NCBI GenBank assembly: GCA_016709845.1 | Contig: JADJMA010000010.1 | Span: 1-64,000, forward strand | Length of the DNA stretch: 64,000 bases | Direction: 5' to 3' | DNA from: Flammeovirgaceae bacterium | GTDB taxonomy: Bacteria > Bacteroidota > Bacteroidia > Cytophagales > Cyclobacteriaceae | In this document: in pieces, positions 31,731 through 41,760 of the stretch | Numbering within the stretch: position 1 is the stretch's first letter | How the letters are laid out: the number at the start of each line of letters is the position of its first letter | Translations under genes and position numbers: made by a program | The notes under the pieces: model-generated | What the model was told of the DNA's origin: nothing | What the model saw: only the letters and a program-made list of their open reading frames with translations | Databases searched by the model: none

Positions 31731-32693
31731 TTACCCCATACTAATTAAGTACCAGACGTAGGCGAAGTATCCGACAAGTAATAGAAAAGCTTCCCATCGA
31801 TCCAATTTTCCGCTTGTTCCATGTGAACATAAAAACAATTAACAGAATAGTGCCAGTCAGAGAATACCCAAATCAAAGTTCATGGCAGTATCAAAACTCA
31901 TGGGCTTAATAAGACCTGTTATAGGAAGTATAAAGAATACATTAAAAATATTTGATCCAATTACATTCCCAATGGCTATATCAGTATTGCGTTTATAGGC
32001 AGCTACGGCTGACGTTGCCAATTCTGGCAGCGAGGTGCCAATGGCTAAAATGGTTAGTCCTATAAGTCTTTTACTTAACCCATAATTTTCTGCAACGATA
32101 ATAGCATTATCAACCACCAGTGTCCCGCCCCCAACCAGCATGACCAGTCCTAAAATAATTAGTCCAATAGAGGCTGGATTTGACATTACTTTAATTTCAC
32201 TTTCCTGATCAAAATCAGAGGCATTGCTCATTGTGCGAAAGACGTAAAGCATAAAGAGACTAAAGAAAAAAAGTAAAATTATGGAGTCAAGCCTACTCAA
32301 TTGGTTTTCGTCACTCCCCAAAATGAATTGATCGTTTACCAGGAATAAGACAACACCAGCGGCCAATAGTGAAAAGGGAACTTCGTATTTTACGGTGTTG
32401 CGTTGAATAGCGAGTGGGTAGATGAGGCCTGCAATGCCAAGAATAAATAGCAAATTGAAATTGTTGCTACCGATCACATTACCAAAAGCTGCAGAGTTAT
32501 ACCCTTTCAGAGATGATGTAATGCTTACCAGGAGTTCTGGTGTAGAAGTACCCAACGCCACCACGGTTAAACCAATGGCGATATTCGAGATATTGAATTT
32601 CTTTGCTATTGATGAAGAGCCACTTACCAAAAAATCAGCACCTTTTATAAGGATAGCAAACCCAACGAGCAACAGAATAATGGCCAAAAGCAT
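31731..32693 (-). CDS. CaCA-family calcium/sodium antiporter (YrbG-like), frameshift near its end
   Basis: Inner-membrane cation exchanger. Two alpha-repeats are visible with opposite topology: GLTVVALGTSTPELLVSIT plus GNVIGSNNFNLLF (residues ~40-90) and GLTILAIGTSLPELATSAV plus GNVIGSNIFNVFF (residues ~195-245); the Glu in each STPEL/SLPEL is the ion-binding residue. The main frame stops at 31857 after LGIL. Coding continues after small shifts (SLTGTILLIVFMFTWNKRK, then EAFLLLVGYFAYVWYLISMG) to TAA at 31731-31733. Total about 320 residues. The vanZ-like gene starts 2 bases downstream. Confidence 0.88.
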
Positions 32694-32797
32694 AGACGAG
32701 AGATTGTTAGGTATTAGGGTTCGTTAAATGTAAAACTTTTCTTTTGGCCTAAAAAGGTACATGTAAAAATATTGGCTGCTTAAACGAGGTTTCTTTT

Positions 32798-32805
32798 TAA
32801 ATTTG
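32798..32805 (+). promoter_or_regulatory. Candidate Bacteroidota -7 promoter element
   Basis: TAAATTTG matches TAnnTTTG and ends 15 bases before the ATG at 32821, predicting a very short leader. It also argues that the TTG at 32803 is not the start, since it lies inside the element. Confidence 0.5.
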
Positions 32806-32820
32806 CTGTTTAAAGCGATC

Positions 32821-34197
32821 ATGACCTTAGATATAGTAATAACTCTGTTTCTAGTCTTTTTGAACGGATTCTTTGTTGCAGCTGAATTTGCCATTGTAAA
32901 AGTTAGGTCTTCCCAGATTGCCCTGGAGAAGGGAACTCTTTCCAAGGAGGCTGCAAAGATAATTGTTAACAATCTGGATGGTTTTTTGGCCGCAACCCAG
33001 TTAGGAATTACACTGGCGAGCCTTGGTTTAGGTTGGGTGGGCGAGGACGTGGTATCCAAACTTGTGCTTAACACCATGAATTCCATGGGCTTAGAAATGA
33101 GTGAAGCCACTGCGCATAGTGTCGCCTTGCCGATAGCTTTCTTTACCCTCACCGTTATGCATATCGTGTTTGGTGAACTGGCACCCAAATCGATCGCTAT
33201 TCGGTATCCTGCCACCACAACCCTGCGTATCTCCATACCCCTCCGCGCATTCTATTTTGTCTTCCGGCCCTTTATCTGGTTTTTAAATGGGTTTGCCAAC
33301 CTGATTTTGAAAATTTTCGGAATAAAACCGATGAGTGAAATAGATATCCATTCGGAAGAAGAATTGAAACTTATCATTGCTGAAAGCGAGGAAGGTGGTG
33401 CTATTGAAACTTCTGAACGGGAGTTAATTCAAAATGTATTTGACTTTGACAATCGGGTGGCGCGCCAGGTAATGGTACCTCGGGTAAAGATGAGCATGAT
33501 CAAAGGTGATACTTCCATAATCGATGCCATGGATATTGTACTTAAGGAAGGCTATTCGCGGTATCCGATCTATGAACAATCTAAGGATGAAATCGTTGGT
33601 GTTGTTCATTCAAAAGATGTTGTATCCGTCTATATTTCAAAGAATGGTAAGTCATTAAAAGATATCATGCGCTCGGTACATTTCATTCCTGAAACAAAAC
33701 CAATTGACGTTTTGCTGCGGGATTTTCAAAGAACCACGGCTCAGATGGCTTTTGTGGTGAGTGAGTTTGGTGGAATCATAGGATTAGTTACCCTGGAAGA
33801 TATTTTAGAGGAACTGGTTGGTGAAATTCAGGATGAGCATGATCATGAGCAACAAATTGTAGTACCGACCGAAAAACAATCATTTCTGATAGCTGCTCAA
33901 TCCTCGTTACACGATATAAATAAACTCCTGGATATTCCATTTCCTGAAGCAGAGGAGTATGAAACGCTAGCGGGTCTGTTAACTTTTGAAAAACCGATGC
34001 TCAAAGAAGGCGATGAATTTGAAGTTATTTTTATATCGGAAGTACCCTATCATAAGAACGAAAATAGAACCCATGATGGTGAGCACTACGAAATAGCCAT
34101 TATGCCATTCCAATTCTGGCATATTTTTAAAATTCATTCCATAGACGCCAGCGATAAACGAAAGGGGGATAAAGATTACTGTTATGATCGTAAGTAG
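32821..34197 (+). CDS. Hemolysin-family protein (CNNM/CorC-type: DUF21, CBS pair), abnormal C-terminus
   Basis: Membrane protein related to Mg2+/Co2+ efflux protein CorC/CNNM. DUF21 domain with NGFFVAAEFAIVKVRSSQI and FFTLTVMHIVFGELAPKSIA (residues ~10-130), then ESEEGGAIETSERELIQNVF, a CBS pair (VMVPRVKMSMI; GYSRYPIYEQSKDEIVG; FGGIIGLVTLEDILEELVGE) and the start of the CorC/HlyC domain (AEEYETLAGLL). At about 34025, after EGDEFEV, normal sequence stops: the remaining ~56 codons are the antisense of the converging corA gene. The expected last ~20 residues of the CorC domain are therefore missing. Start chosen at ATG 32821, just after a -7 element. Confidence 0.82.
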   Translation: MTLDIVITLFLVFLNGFFVAAEFAIVKVRSSQIALEKGTLSKEAAKIIVNNLDGFLAATQLGITLASLGLGWVGEDVVSKLVLNTMNSMGLEMSEATAHSVALPIAFFTLTVMHIVFGELAPKSIAIRYPATTTLRISIPLRAFYFVFRPFIWFLNGFANLILKIFGIKPMSEIDIHSEEELKLIIAESEEGGAIETSERELIQNVFDFDNRVARQVMVPRVKMSMIKGDTSIIDAMDIVLKEGYSRYPIYEQSKDEIVGVVHSKDVVSVYISKNGKSLKDIMRSVHFIPETKPIDVLLRDFQRTTAQMAFVVSEFGGIIGLVTLEDILEELVGEIQDEHDHEQQIVVPTEKQSFLIAAQSSLHDINKLLDIPFPEAEEYETLAGLLTFEKPMLKEGDEFEVIFISEVPYHKNENRTHDGEHYEIAIMPFQFWHIFKIHSIDASDKRKGDKDYCYDRK

Positions 34198-35090
34198 CTT
34201 CATTACCTCGTTCATCTTGTAGTTAATGGTATTCATATATAGATCCATTAGCGTAGTGGTTAAATCCTTGTAGGTGTCAAGAGAATCGATCAGGTGAATA
34301 ACGTGATCGTACACATCCGCAAAATATTTTATATTCCGGTCGTCAATAAAATTATTTTCAATTTTAACTACCTTATTCACTGCCTCCCGAAGGGGTAAAC
34401 GACTTTGCGCAGATAGATAAATTCTTTCCGCAACTTTTGAATCCGCTGGAAATCTTCTACGGTTGGATTATTGGAAATACTCTCTTCAATTTCTTCTACC
34501 TGATGGCCAATGTTTTCGAGCATAGAGTAATAGCCATCAACAATCGTGTCGATGAGGCGCTAAAGAAGATAGTCGGCACCTCGCTTGCGAATAATGTTGG
34601 TATCTTGCTTAAGCCGGGTTCGTAAGCCATCAAAAATATCACCTTCTTTTTCCTGAAAGGATAATAGGTAGTTGTTGCCAAGTACAAAGCTGATATGTTC
34701 GTAGTCTATACTTTGTCCTTCTATCCGGTAAAGCATTTTCAGGGTAAAAAATAAATGCTTTTCGTATTCATCGGCCTTGGGCTGATGGTCTACATTCAGA
34801 ATATCCTCAACCAGCAGGTAGTGGAGGTCAAATTTTTCGCTGATCTTTTTAATTAGTGGTTCGTCTGATAGCCCGTCTACATTAATCCAATTTGTATTCC
34901 GGGGGCTGCATAATTCCAGCATTTCATCAATCGGGATGTTATCATAAGACGTGCAAACCTCTTCATTATAGGTGATTAGCTACAGAATAATCTTTTCTCC
35001 ACCAGGGCCGGTTTGCACATGTACCCGATCGGTAAGATGCTCATTAAGCTTTTTAATGGCAGCCGTTCTTTTGGATTTATTGCTCGACAT
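33979..35090 (-). pseudogene. corA: Magnesium/cobalt transporter CorA, with nonsense codons, a frameshift and a foreign tail
   Basis: CorA forms a pentameric Mg2+ channel. ATG at 35090 leads to a soluble N-terminal domain (LNEHLTDRVHVQTGPGG, FDLHYLLVEDILNVDHQP), then the stalk and two C-terminal helices with the diagnostic GMN motif (FIAGVYGMNFKNMPELEW). Lesions: TAG at 34980-34982 (codon 37), TAG at 34560-34562 (where Trp or Tyr is expected in LL-x-RLIDTIVDG), a shift near 34388 (VVYP-REAVNKVV), and after YFRYKNN (about 34025) a tail that is antisense to the converging CNNM gene. True CorA sequence therefore ends near 34025. Either a genuine pseudogene or a badly sequenced patch; nonsense substitutions are unlike the homopolymer errors elsewhere. 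Confidence 0.7.
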
Positions 35091-35287
35091 AATTCAAGAA
35101 ATTTACCTGTTAAAGCCTATTTGGCCACAACTCTATACCTGCTCCCATTTTCGATCAATGATATTCATGGCTTCGAAAATAGCGATTGTTTAAGAGTTGG
35201 TACCTAAACAAAAGACTTTTTTGAAATCTTGCCTCTCTCCAAATATTTCATATTTACTATTCGGTCTATTGCTTATTATTGTAATTC

Positions 35288-36260
35288 ATGACCAAAAACC
35301 TGGAAACCATTAAGGCCCCTGTGGCCATCGAAATGGAGGAGTTCGAGCAGAAGTTCAGAGCTTCTATGAAAACCCGGGTACTTTTGCTTGATAAGATCAT
35401 GTCTTACATCGTGAAGCGGAAGGGCAAGCAGATGCGACCTTTGTTTGTTTTTCTGAGCGCAGGGGCCACCGGAACCATTAACGAATCCACCTACAGGGGC
35501 GCATCGCTTATCGAGTTGGTACATACCGCCAGCCTGGTGCATGACGATGTGGTCGATAATTCGAATTACAGACGAGGTTTCTTTTCGGTAAACGCGCTGT
35601 GGAAAAATAAGATTGCGGTTTTGGTTGGTGACTTTCTGCTAACGCGGGGCTTATTTCTTGCTTTGGAGCATAAAGATTACCACCTGCTTGAAATTTGCAC
35701 AGAGGCCGTTAAGGAAATGAGTGAAGGAGAGTTACTTCAAATGGAAAAGGCTCGTCAACTCGACATCAGTGAAGAAATCTATTATGAGATTATAAGACAA
35801 AAAACAGCTTCGTTAATTGCGTCTTGTTGTTCGATTGGGGCTAGCTCATCAGGGGCTACGGAGGAGATGGTTAAAAAGATGAAAAAGTTTGGCGAATGCG
35901 TAGGCATGGCCTTCCAAATTAAAGATGACTTGTTTGATTATGGTGATGACGAAATAGGAAAACCGGTAGGCATCGATATCAAGGAAAAAAAATGACACTG
36001 CCTTTGATCTATTCTTTATCAAAAGCTTCGTGGCTGGAGAAGCGCAAGATTATAGGCATTGTAAAAAATAATAACGAAGATGCCGCCAAGATAAAACAAG
36101 TAATTGATTTTGTTAAAAATCGGGTGGTATTGCTTATGCAAACCAAAAAATGAAGGAATACTACAATCAGTCGATGACCCTACTGAATGAATTGCCAGAC
36201 TCCCGGTTTAAAACTTCACTGGGAGATTTGGTGCAATTTACAATCGAAAGAAAAAGTTAG
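35288..36260 (+). CDS. Polyprenyl diphosphate synthase, one or two frameshifts
   Basis: Trans-prenyltransferase that makes the long isoprenoid chain of quinones. Both aspartate-rich motifs are present: LVHDDVVDNSNYRRG (first DDxxD, with the following Arg) and FQIKDDLFDYGDDEIGKPVG (second). The N-terminal KGKQMRPLFVFLSAGATG matches the substrate-binding region. The first frame ends at 35995 (after IDIKEKK), and the rest (TLPLIYSLSKASWLEKRK, then GGIAYANQKMKEYYNQS) continues in other frames to TAG 36258-36260. Total about 323 residues. IspB/octaprenyl-synthase-like; chain length cannot be read from sequence alone. Its stop overlaps that of the converging gene. Confidence 0.88.
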
Positions 36261-36721
36261 GCAAATTTTATTCGCTCGCGTCCGGCTTCTAAAATCGCAT
36301 ACTCTTTAAACTTTGAGTAATCAGCTTCCTCTAAAACCTGAACTGCCGGGCCTATATCGGTAGGCTCAAAATTACCTTCGGTTTCCCACCATTTTTTTGC
36401 ATAAGCACGTGCCTCTGATTTATCAACTTCAAAGTAGTTGATAATGGTATCCGAAACGATCCATGGTTTTTCTACCGTGGCAAATTTTTCAAAGATCATG
36501 GAGCGCATCTGTGTACCGCTTGACTGATTTTTAAAGTGAGACTGGCTGTACGACAAAGTTTCAGGTTCGGTCATAACCATATCCCAATATTTTTTGGATG
36601 AAACCACCTGTGCAGTTGTAAGCAAATAGCCATCTCCTCGTTCTATGGGCTCTTTCGTGATCTGGCAACTTGCCTTAAATTCTTTCTTTTTCTTACCAAA
36701 CAGGGTATCAAGCAGTGCCAT
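36257..36721 (-). CDS. Conserved hypothetical protein, 154 residues
   Basis: Intact soluble protein without signal or membrane segments; I do not recognise the family. It begins MALLDTLFGKKKKEF, followed by a Cys-containing N-terminal beta region (ASCQITKEPIERGDGYLLT) and a helical C-terminal half (NYFEVDKSEARAYAKKWWE, VLEEADYSKFKEYAILEAG). The short CQITKEPIERGDGYLL could be half of a zinc site but has only one Cys. Its stop codon shares bases with that of the converging polyprenyl synthase gene (36257-36260). Confidence 0.65.
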   Translation of the reverse strand: MALLDTLFGKKKKEFKASCQITKEPIERGDGYLLTTAQVVSSKKYWDMVMTEPETLSYSQSHFKNQSSGTQMRSMIFEKFATVEKPWIVSDTIINYFEVDKSEARAYAKKWWETEGNFEPTDIGPAVQVLEEADYSKFKEYAILEAGRERIKFA

Positions 36722-36837
36722 ATCTTAATTGTTTACTATGTAGATACTTCCATTTGGGTAAATAGTTGCATCATCAGGTAATTATTTTACTTAAACTGTT
36801 AAAAAAGTGCCGTGAACGGGGTTTATTTATTTCAGAA

Positions 36838-38281
36838 CTATGGAGATGTTCCTTTCCCTGAGGAGGTTTTTTTTGCTGTTAACGAATTTTCGTGCTTCGT
36901 GAAGAAGTCATCTAATTGACTAACAGGAAGCTTCTTGGCAATTATTTTTCTCTTGTTATCAAGAATATAGATAGAAGGGGTTGTGTCGGAGTGATAAAGT
37001 TGTGAATAATGCTGGGGCAGATATGGACCGGGTCCATTAACAGTTATCCAAGGTGTTTTCATCTCTTTGATGAAGCTCTTCATTTTTTGCATGGAGGTAT
37101 CAGCGGATACGGCATATACTTCAAAATCAAATTTTGTGTGACTGGCATTGTAAAAGGTTACTAGTTTTGGGGTTTCTTCCTGCAATGGCGCAGTCCGGAT
37201 CGAATATCCACAAAATGACATATTTATTTTTAAGATCGTACATAGACCTGGGTTGAAGATTCTGGTCTTGCATAATCAGGTTTGCTCCGGTTTTACCGAC
37301 TAAACTTCCCCGCAGTTTATCCGCATACTCTTTTAAGTTTTGTTTGATTTGATCACTAACCCAAAAATTCATTTCTCCCGAAGCGAAATACTTATCGTAA
37401 AGACTTACATACACGGCATCTAACCCCATAATGTCTGGGTTCTGATAAAGGAAGATGCAATTCCACACCAGGTACTTATAGGTTTCAGGATTTTTTTTTG
37501 CAACCGCTACCATTTTATCAATAGCAATCATAATGGTATCGGGTATGGGCGCGTAAAGTTTGCTCAGATACTCTTTAATTTTTTCCTGATAGATGGGTCT
37601 GGGGAGGCGAATCATGGCATCATCAGCCAGATTAAACTTATCGAAGAAATGCGCACGATAGTATCGAAGTTGAAAGGAAGAATCAATTGTTCCATCTGCT
37701 TTTTTAGGCGGGGCAGGAGCTTCAATAGATTGCGTAGCATTTAGCAAACGCGCGGTAAGCGTTTTTGGATGTTTGTCTATCAGATTATTTTGATAGCTCA
37801 ACACTTCTTCTGTTATTTTATTTAATGACTCCTTAGCTTGCTTTCGGTCAGTTTCCGAACGTGTGCTATCATTCATAATTTTAGCAAAGGGCTCGGCTGC
37901 TTTGCTACGATCCATGTTAAATCGCATATTTTCAAAAAAGAGTTGATTATCCTCATCACCAGTTACTGTTGCGTTTGGAATGAAATTTTCTGAATTACCC
38001 TCGATAAGAAACCTTTGATTTGCACCTATAACGAAATCAAAAATTTTAGCCTTACCAAGCACAAGAAAATAAACCCCTTGAGGTAACGTTTGCTTGTTGT
38101 CAAAAAAGAAGGCCCCCGATACGTTTGATCGTGCCGTATCTTTCAGATAAGTTTGCTCTCCATAATAGTGCCCTAGGTAGACGGTAGTATCTTGCCAGCC
38201 TTTAATTTTAAATTCAATTTTATATCCCGTTTGCGCGAAAGAATGCGATGTGATAATCAGAAGAACAATCAGTAGCCTCAT
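36838..38281 (-). CDS. Periplasmic thioredoxin-like protein (DUF4369/DUF5106-type), one frameshift
   Basis: ATG at 38281 (MRLLIVLLIITSHSFAQ) gives a signal peptide; an upstream in-frame ATG (38305) is less suitable. An N-terminal DUF4369-like beta domain (KIEFKIKGWQDTTVYLGHY) is followed by a long helical region (ITEEVLSYQNNLIDKHPKTL), as in DUF5106 proteins. The TlpA/thioredoxin domain is split by a shift near 37190; restored, it reads WIFDPDCGHCRKETPKLV, with a CxxC redox site, and ends GPYLPQHYSQLYHSDTTPSI with the cis-Pro region. About 480 residues. Likely a periplasmic disulfide reductase of unknown partner. Confidence 0.8.
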
Positions 38282-38425
38282 ACTTCGTTTACGATTAAGT
38301 AACAAATTTCTAAAATTAGCATGTCTTTACAAGCACAATTAATAAGCCAAACATAAGGAAGGTAAGTTTTTGATTTGTTAAAAAGTCTTAAAAAAGGGTG
38401 GTTATGCGCTCTCAGGTTTTAAAAT

Positions 38426-38433
38426 TACTTTTG
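38426..38433 (+). promoter_or_regulatory. Candidate Bacteroidota -7 promoter element for gldA
   Basis: TACTTTTG matches TAnnTTTG and lies 13 bases before the gldA ATG at 38447, implying a very short leader of less than 10 bases. No clear -33 element at the expected distance. Confidence 0.45.
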
Positions 38434-38446
38434 CATCGTTAAAAAA

Positions 38447-39370
38447 ATGTCATTATATGTTTCGCATCTCACCAAAGTTTATGGCCATCAAAAGGCTTTA
38501 AACGACATTTCGTTCTCAGTAGAGAAGGGTGAGATTGTTGGCTTCCTAGGCCCCAATGGAGCGGGGAAATCAACCACCATGAAAATCGCTACAGGTTATT
38601 TGGCACCTACTTCAGGTACCATCACTATAAATGGTTTTGATGTAGCCACTCATTCGGTTAAGGTGCGAAAGATTTTGGGCTATTTGCCTGAGCATAATCC
38701 GTTATATCAGGACATGTATGTTCATGAGTACCTTCATTTTGTCGGTAAAGTATTTCAGATTCCTACATCCCAATTAAAAGGGAGAGTTCCTGAAATTATT
38801 TCGCTTTGTGGATTGGACCAGGAACAGAATAAAAAAATCGAGGCCTTATCAAAAGGATACAGGCAGCGGGTTGGCCTGGCGCAAGCATTAATTCATAATC
38901 CCGAAGTTTTGATTTTGGATGAGCCCACAACCGGACTTGATCCAAATCAAATTCTGGAGATTCGTAAATTGATAAAGCAAATTAGTCAGAATAAGACGGT
39001 GATATTCTCAACACATATTATGCAGGAAGTGCAAGCCATCTGCGATCGGGTGATTGTAATCAATCAAGGTACGCTGGTTGCTGATGATCGTGTCGAAAAC
39101 TTGTTGAAGCATCAAAAGAACACCTTTCTTATAGTAGAGTTTGAATCAGCTGTTGATGAACAAGAATTGCTTGGACTAACTGGTGTGGAGAAAGTAATTG
39201 CGCTTAAGCCCGGACTTTATCGATTGGTGACCACCACTGGAGTTGATTTAAGATCTGAAGTTTTTCGCATGGCTGCTGATAAAAAATTATCCTTGATTGG
39301 TTTGCGTCAGGAGGAAAATTCTCTCGAAGAAATTTTTAGAGAATTAACCGTAACCAATACCCAAGCATGA
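38447..39370 (+). CDS. gldA: Gliding motility ABC transporter, ATP-binding subunit GldA
   Basis: ATPase of the GldAFG transporter needed for gliding in Flavobacterium-type bacteria. Intact, 307 residues. Walker A is GFLGPNGAGKSTTMKI, the Q-loop region is GYLPEHNPLYQDM, the signature is LSKGYRQRVGLAQAL, Walker B is VLILDEPTTGLDPNQI and the switch His is in IFSTHIMQEVQ. The C-terminal domain (residues ~220-307) is typical for GldA/CcmA-like ATPases. Its TGA overlaps the ATG of gldF by 4 bases (ATGA), so the subunits are translationally coupled. A -7 promoter motif sits just upstream. Confidence 0.93.
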   Translation: MSLYVSHLTKVYGHQKALNDISFSVEKGEIVGFLGPNGAGKSTTMKIATGYLAPTSGTITINGFDVATHSVKVRKILGYLPEHNPLYQDMYVHEYLHFVGKVFQIPTSQLKGRVPEIISLCGLDQEQNKKIEALSKGYRQRVGLAQALIHNPEVLILDEPTTGLDPNQILEIRKLIKQISQNKTVIFSTHIMQEVQAICDRVIVINQGTLVADDRVENLLKHQKNTFLIVEFESAVDEQELLGLTGVEKVIALKPGLYRLVTTTGVDLRSEVFRMAADKKLSLIGLRQEENSLEEIFRELTVTNTQA

Positions 39371-40089
39371 TACAGGTATTTAAAAAAGAATTTAATAGTT
39401 TTCTCAACTCCCTGATCGGATACATTGTTATCGGAGCCTTTCTAACCGGCATCGGATTATTTATTTGGGTATTTCCGGATACTTCCGTGCTTGATTATGG
39501 GTTTGCTGATCTGGATACTTTGTTTTCCATGAGTCCTTATGTTTTTATTTTCCTTATCCCGGCAATAACTATGAAAAGTTTTGCAGAAGAAAAGAAGATG
39601 GGAACGCTTGAATTACTATTGACAAAACCTTTGAGTGACTGGCAAGTGGTGTTAGGAAAATTTCTGGCTGCCTTTGCTTTGGTTATGCTCGCATTAATTC
39701 CTACGGTGATCTATTATTATTCCATTTACCAATTAGGCAATCCGGTTGGCAACATCGATTCGGCAGGTGTGATGGGATCTTATATTGGCTTAGCATTACT
39801 CGCTATGCTGTTCTGTTCGATTGGTCTCTTTGTTTCCTCGCTCACAGCCAATCAGATCATTTCATTTATTCTGGCGGCCTTCCTTTCATTTATTATTTAC
39901 TCTGGCTTGGATTCTATCTCGCTGTTGGTTGGAAGTTCAGGATTGGCCATCAAGCAATTAGGTGTATTATATCATTACGATTCCCTTAGTAAAGGGTTAA
40001 TAGATAGCCGCGATGTTATCTACTTTATCACCATTACAGGTTTTCTTTTATTGACAACGCGGGTAATTATAGGGAGCAGGCAATGGTAG
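39367..40089 (+). CDS. gldF: Gliding motility ABC transporter, permease subunit GldF
   Basis: Intact, 240 residues, ABC-2-type permease with six predicted membrane segments (LIGYIVIGAFLTGIGLFIWV, YVFIFLIPAITMKSFAEEKK, FLAAFALVMLALIPTVIYYY, GLALLAMLFCSIGLFVSSL, IISFILAAFLSFIIYSGL, YFITITGFLLLTTRVII). The conserved cytoplasmic loop MGTLELLLTKPLSDWQVVLGK is present. It overlaps gldA by 4 bases and gldG by 7 bases (ATGGTAG), indicating one tightly coupled operon. Confidence 0.92.
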   Translation: MIQVFKKEFNSFLNSLIGYIVIGAFLTGIGLFIWVFPDTSVLDYGFADLDTLFSMSPYVFIFLIPAITMKSFAEEKKMGTLELLLTKPLSDWQVVLGKFLAAFALVMLALIPTVIYYYSIYQLGNPVGNIDSAGVMGSYIGLALLAMLFCSIGLFVSSLTANQIISFILAAFLSFIIYSGLDSISLLVGSSGLAIKQLGVLYHYDSLSKGLIDSRDVIYFITITGFLLLTTRVIIGSRQW

Positions 40090-41758
40090 TACGATTTAAT
40101 AATAAAAAATCAGGCGATTTATTACTGCTGGCAAACGGTTTAGTACTGGTGGTGTTACTAAATTTATTAGCCTCTTTTTATTTTTTTCGAATTGACCTTA
40201 CTGAAGAGAAGCGCTATACGATTCAACCTCAAACTAAAGCGATACTGGGTAAATTGGAAGATGCAGTTTTCGTAGAAGTTTTTTTGGAAGGGGAGGACTT
40301 GAACCCGGAGTTCAGAAGATTTCAAAAATCGATTCGCGAAACATTAGAAGAGTTTCGGATTCGTTCCCACAACAGGGTTCAATATATATTTACAGATCCA
40401 CTCCAGGCAACGAACGAAAAAGCCCGTAATGAATTTGTCGCATCGCTAAACGCGAAAGGAGTTAGTCCACGTAATGTAATTGAAACCAAAGATGGACAAC
40501 GGGTAGAAAAATTTGTTTTCCCCGGAGCCTTAATCACTTACGAAGGTTTTGAGACAGGTGTGATGTTGTTAAAGGGGAATAAGGCACAAAGTATTAATTC
40601 ATCGATAGAAGGTATTGAATATGAGTTAGCGAATGCTATTTATAAATTAAGTAATACGAATCGTAAGCGAGTGGGCGTAGTAACCGGTCATGGTGAATTG
40701 GATAGCCTCCAATTTGCGGGATTGAATAATGCGTTGCTAGATCAATACGATGTATATAAAGTTTCCTTATCAGCGAAAAGCCGGATTACTAATTATGATT
40801 TATTAATTGTTGCCAAACCGACCCGCACTTTTTCAAATCGGGATAAATATAAGTTGGATCAATACCTGATGCAGGGTGGCAAAATTCTTTTTTGCTTGAC
40901 CGGCTCGATGCAGACATGAGCAGAGCTTCCGAAGAGGATTACTTTGCTTTCCCTTATGATCTTAATCTGGATGATCAGTTGTTTAAATACGGAGTTCGGA
41001 TAAATCCCGATTTAATTCAGGATCGGGTTTCAGGTAAGTATCCGATTGTAATCGGTGGCGATCGGAATCAACCACAGATTATGCAACTCGATTGGCCTTT
41101 CTTTCCCTTGGTTAATCAATATGCTACACACCCTATTACCCGGAATCTGGATGCCACCTTATTAAAATTTGTTAGCAGCATGGATACCGTAAAGGCAGTT
41201 GACGTAAAGAAGACGCCTCTTCTCTTTTCATCACAATATTCAAGAAAAGTTTCTGCGCCTGTCAAGGTGGGTGTAAATGACTTACGGAGACAAATGCAAG
41301 ACGATGTTTTTGATTCGGGTCGCATTCCGCTTGCGTATTTGCTCGAAGGGAACTTCACATCATTATTTAAGAATCGGTTTGCCCCGGAGGGAGTTGATAC
41401 AACTGGCTTTAAGGAGCGGAGTGTTGAAACAAAAATTATTGTTATAGCCGATGGTGATGTAGCGAGAAATGATGTTAATCCACGCGATAACGATCCGCAA
41501 CCACTCGGCCTCGATCCATTTACACATTACACATTCGCCAACCAGGATTTATTAATGAACATGGCTGCTTACCTCGTTGAAGAAAACGGTTTGATCAAAG
41601 CCAGAAATAAGGAAATAAAAGTGAGGCCGTTGGATAAGGAGAAAATCCGAGCCCGATCCTTTTGGCAAATAAGCAATTTGGTGTTGCCAATGATTGTAAT
41701 GATCGTATTTGGTATTGCACGAGCATACATCCGAAGATTAAAATATACCCGCTTTTAA
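40083..41758 (+). CDS. gldG: Gliding motility ABC transporter component GldG, one frameshift
   Basis: Membrane-anchored extracytoplasmic component of the GldAFG transporter (ABC-2 auxiliary family). N-terminal helix (LLLLANGLVLVVLLNLLASF), then FRIDLTEEKRYTIQPQTKAI typical of the family, an alpha/beta domain (KRVGVVTGHGELDSLQF) and a C-terminal helix (QISNLVLPMIVMIVFGIAR) before the basic end RRLKYTRF. A shift near 40897 splits frames 40083-40919 and 40892-41758, joining as GGKILFLLDRLDADMSR. About 558 residues. The DUF4340-like gene starts 2 bases after its stop. Confidence 0.9.
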
Positions 41759-41760
41759 TT

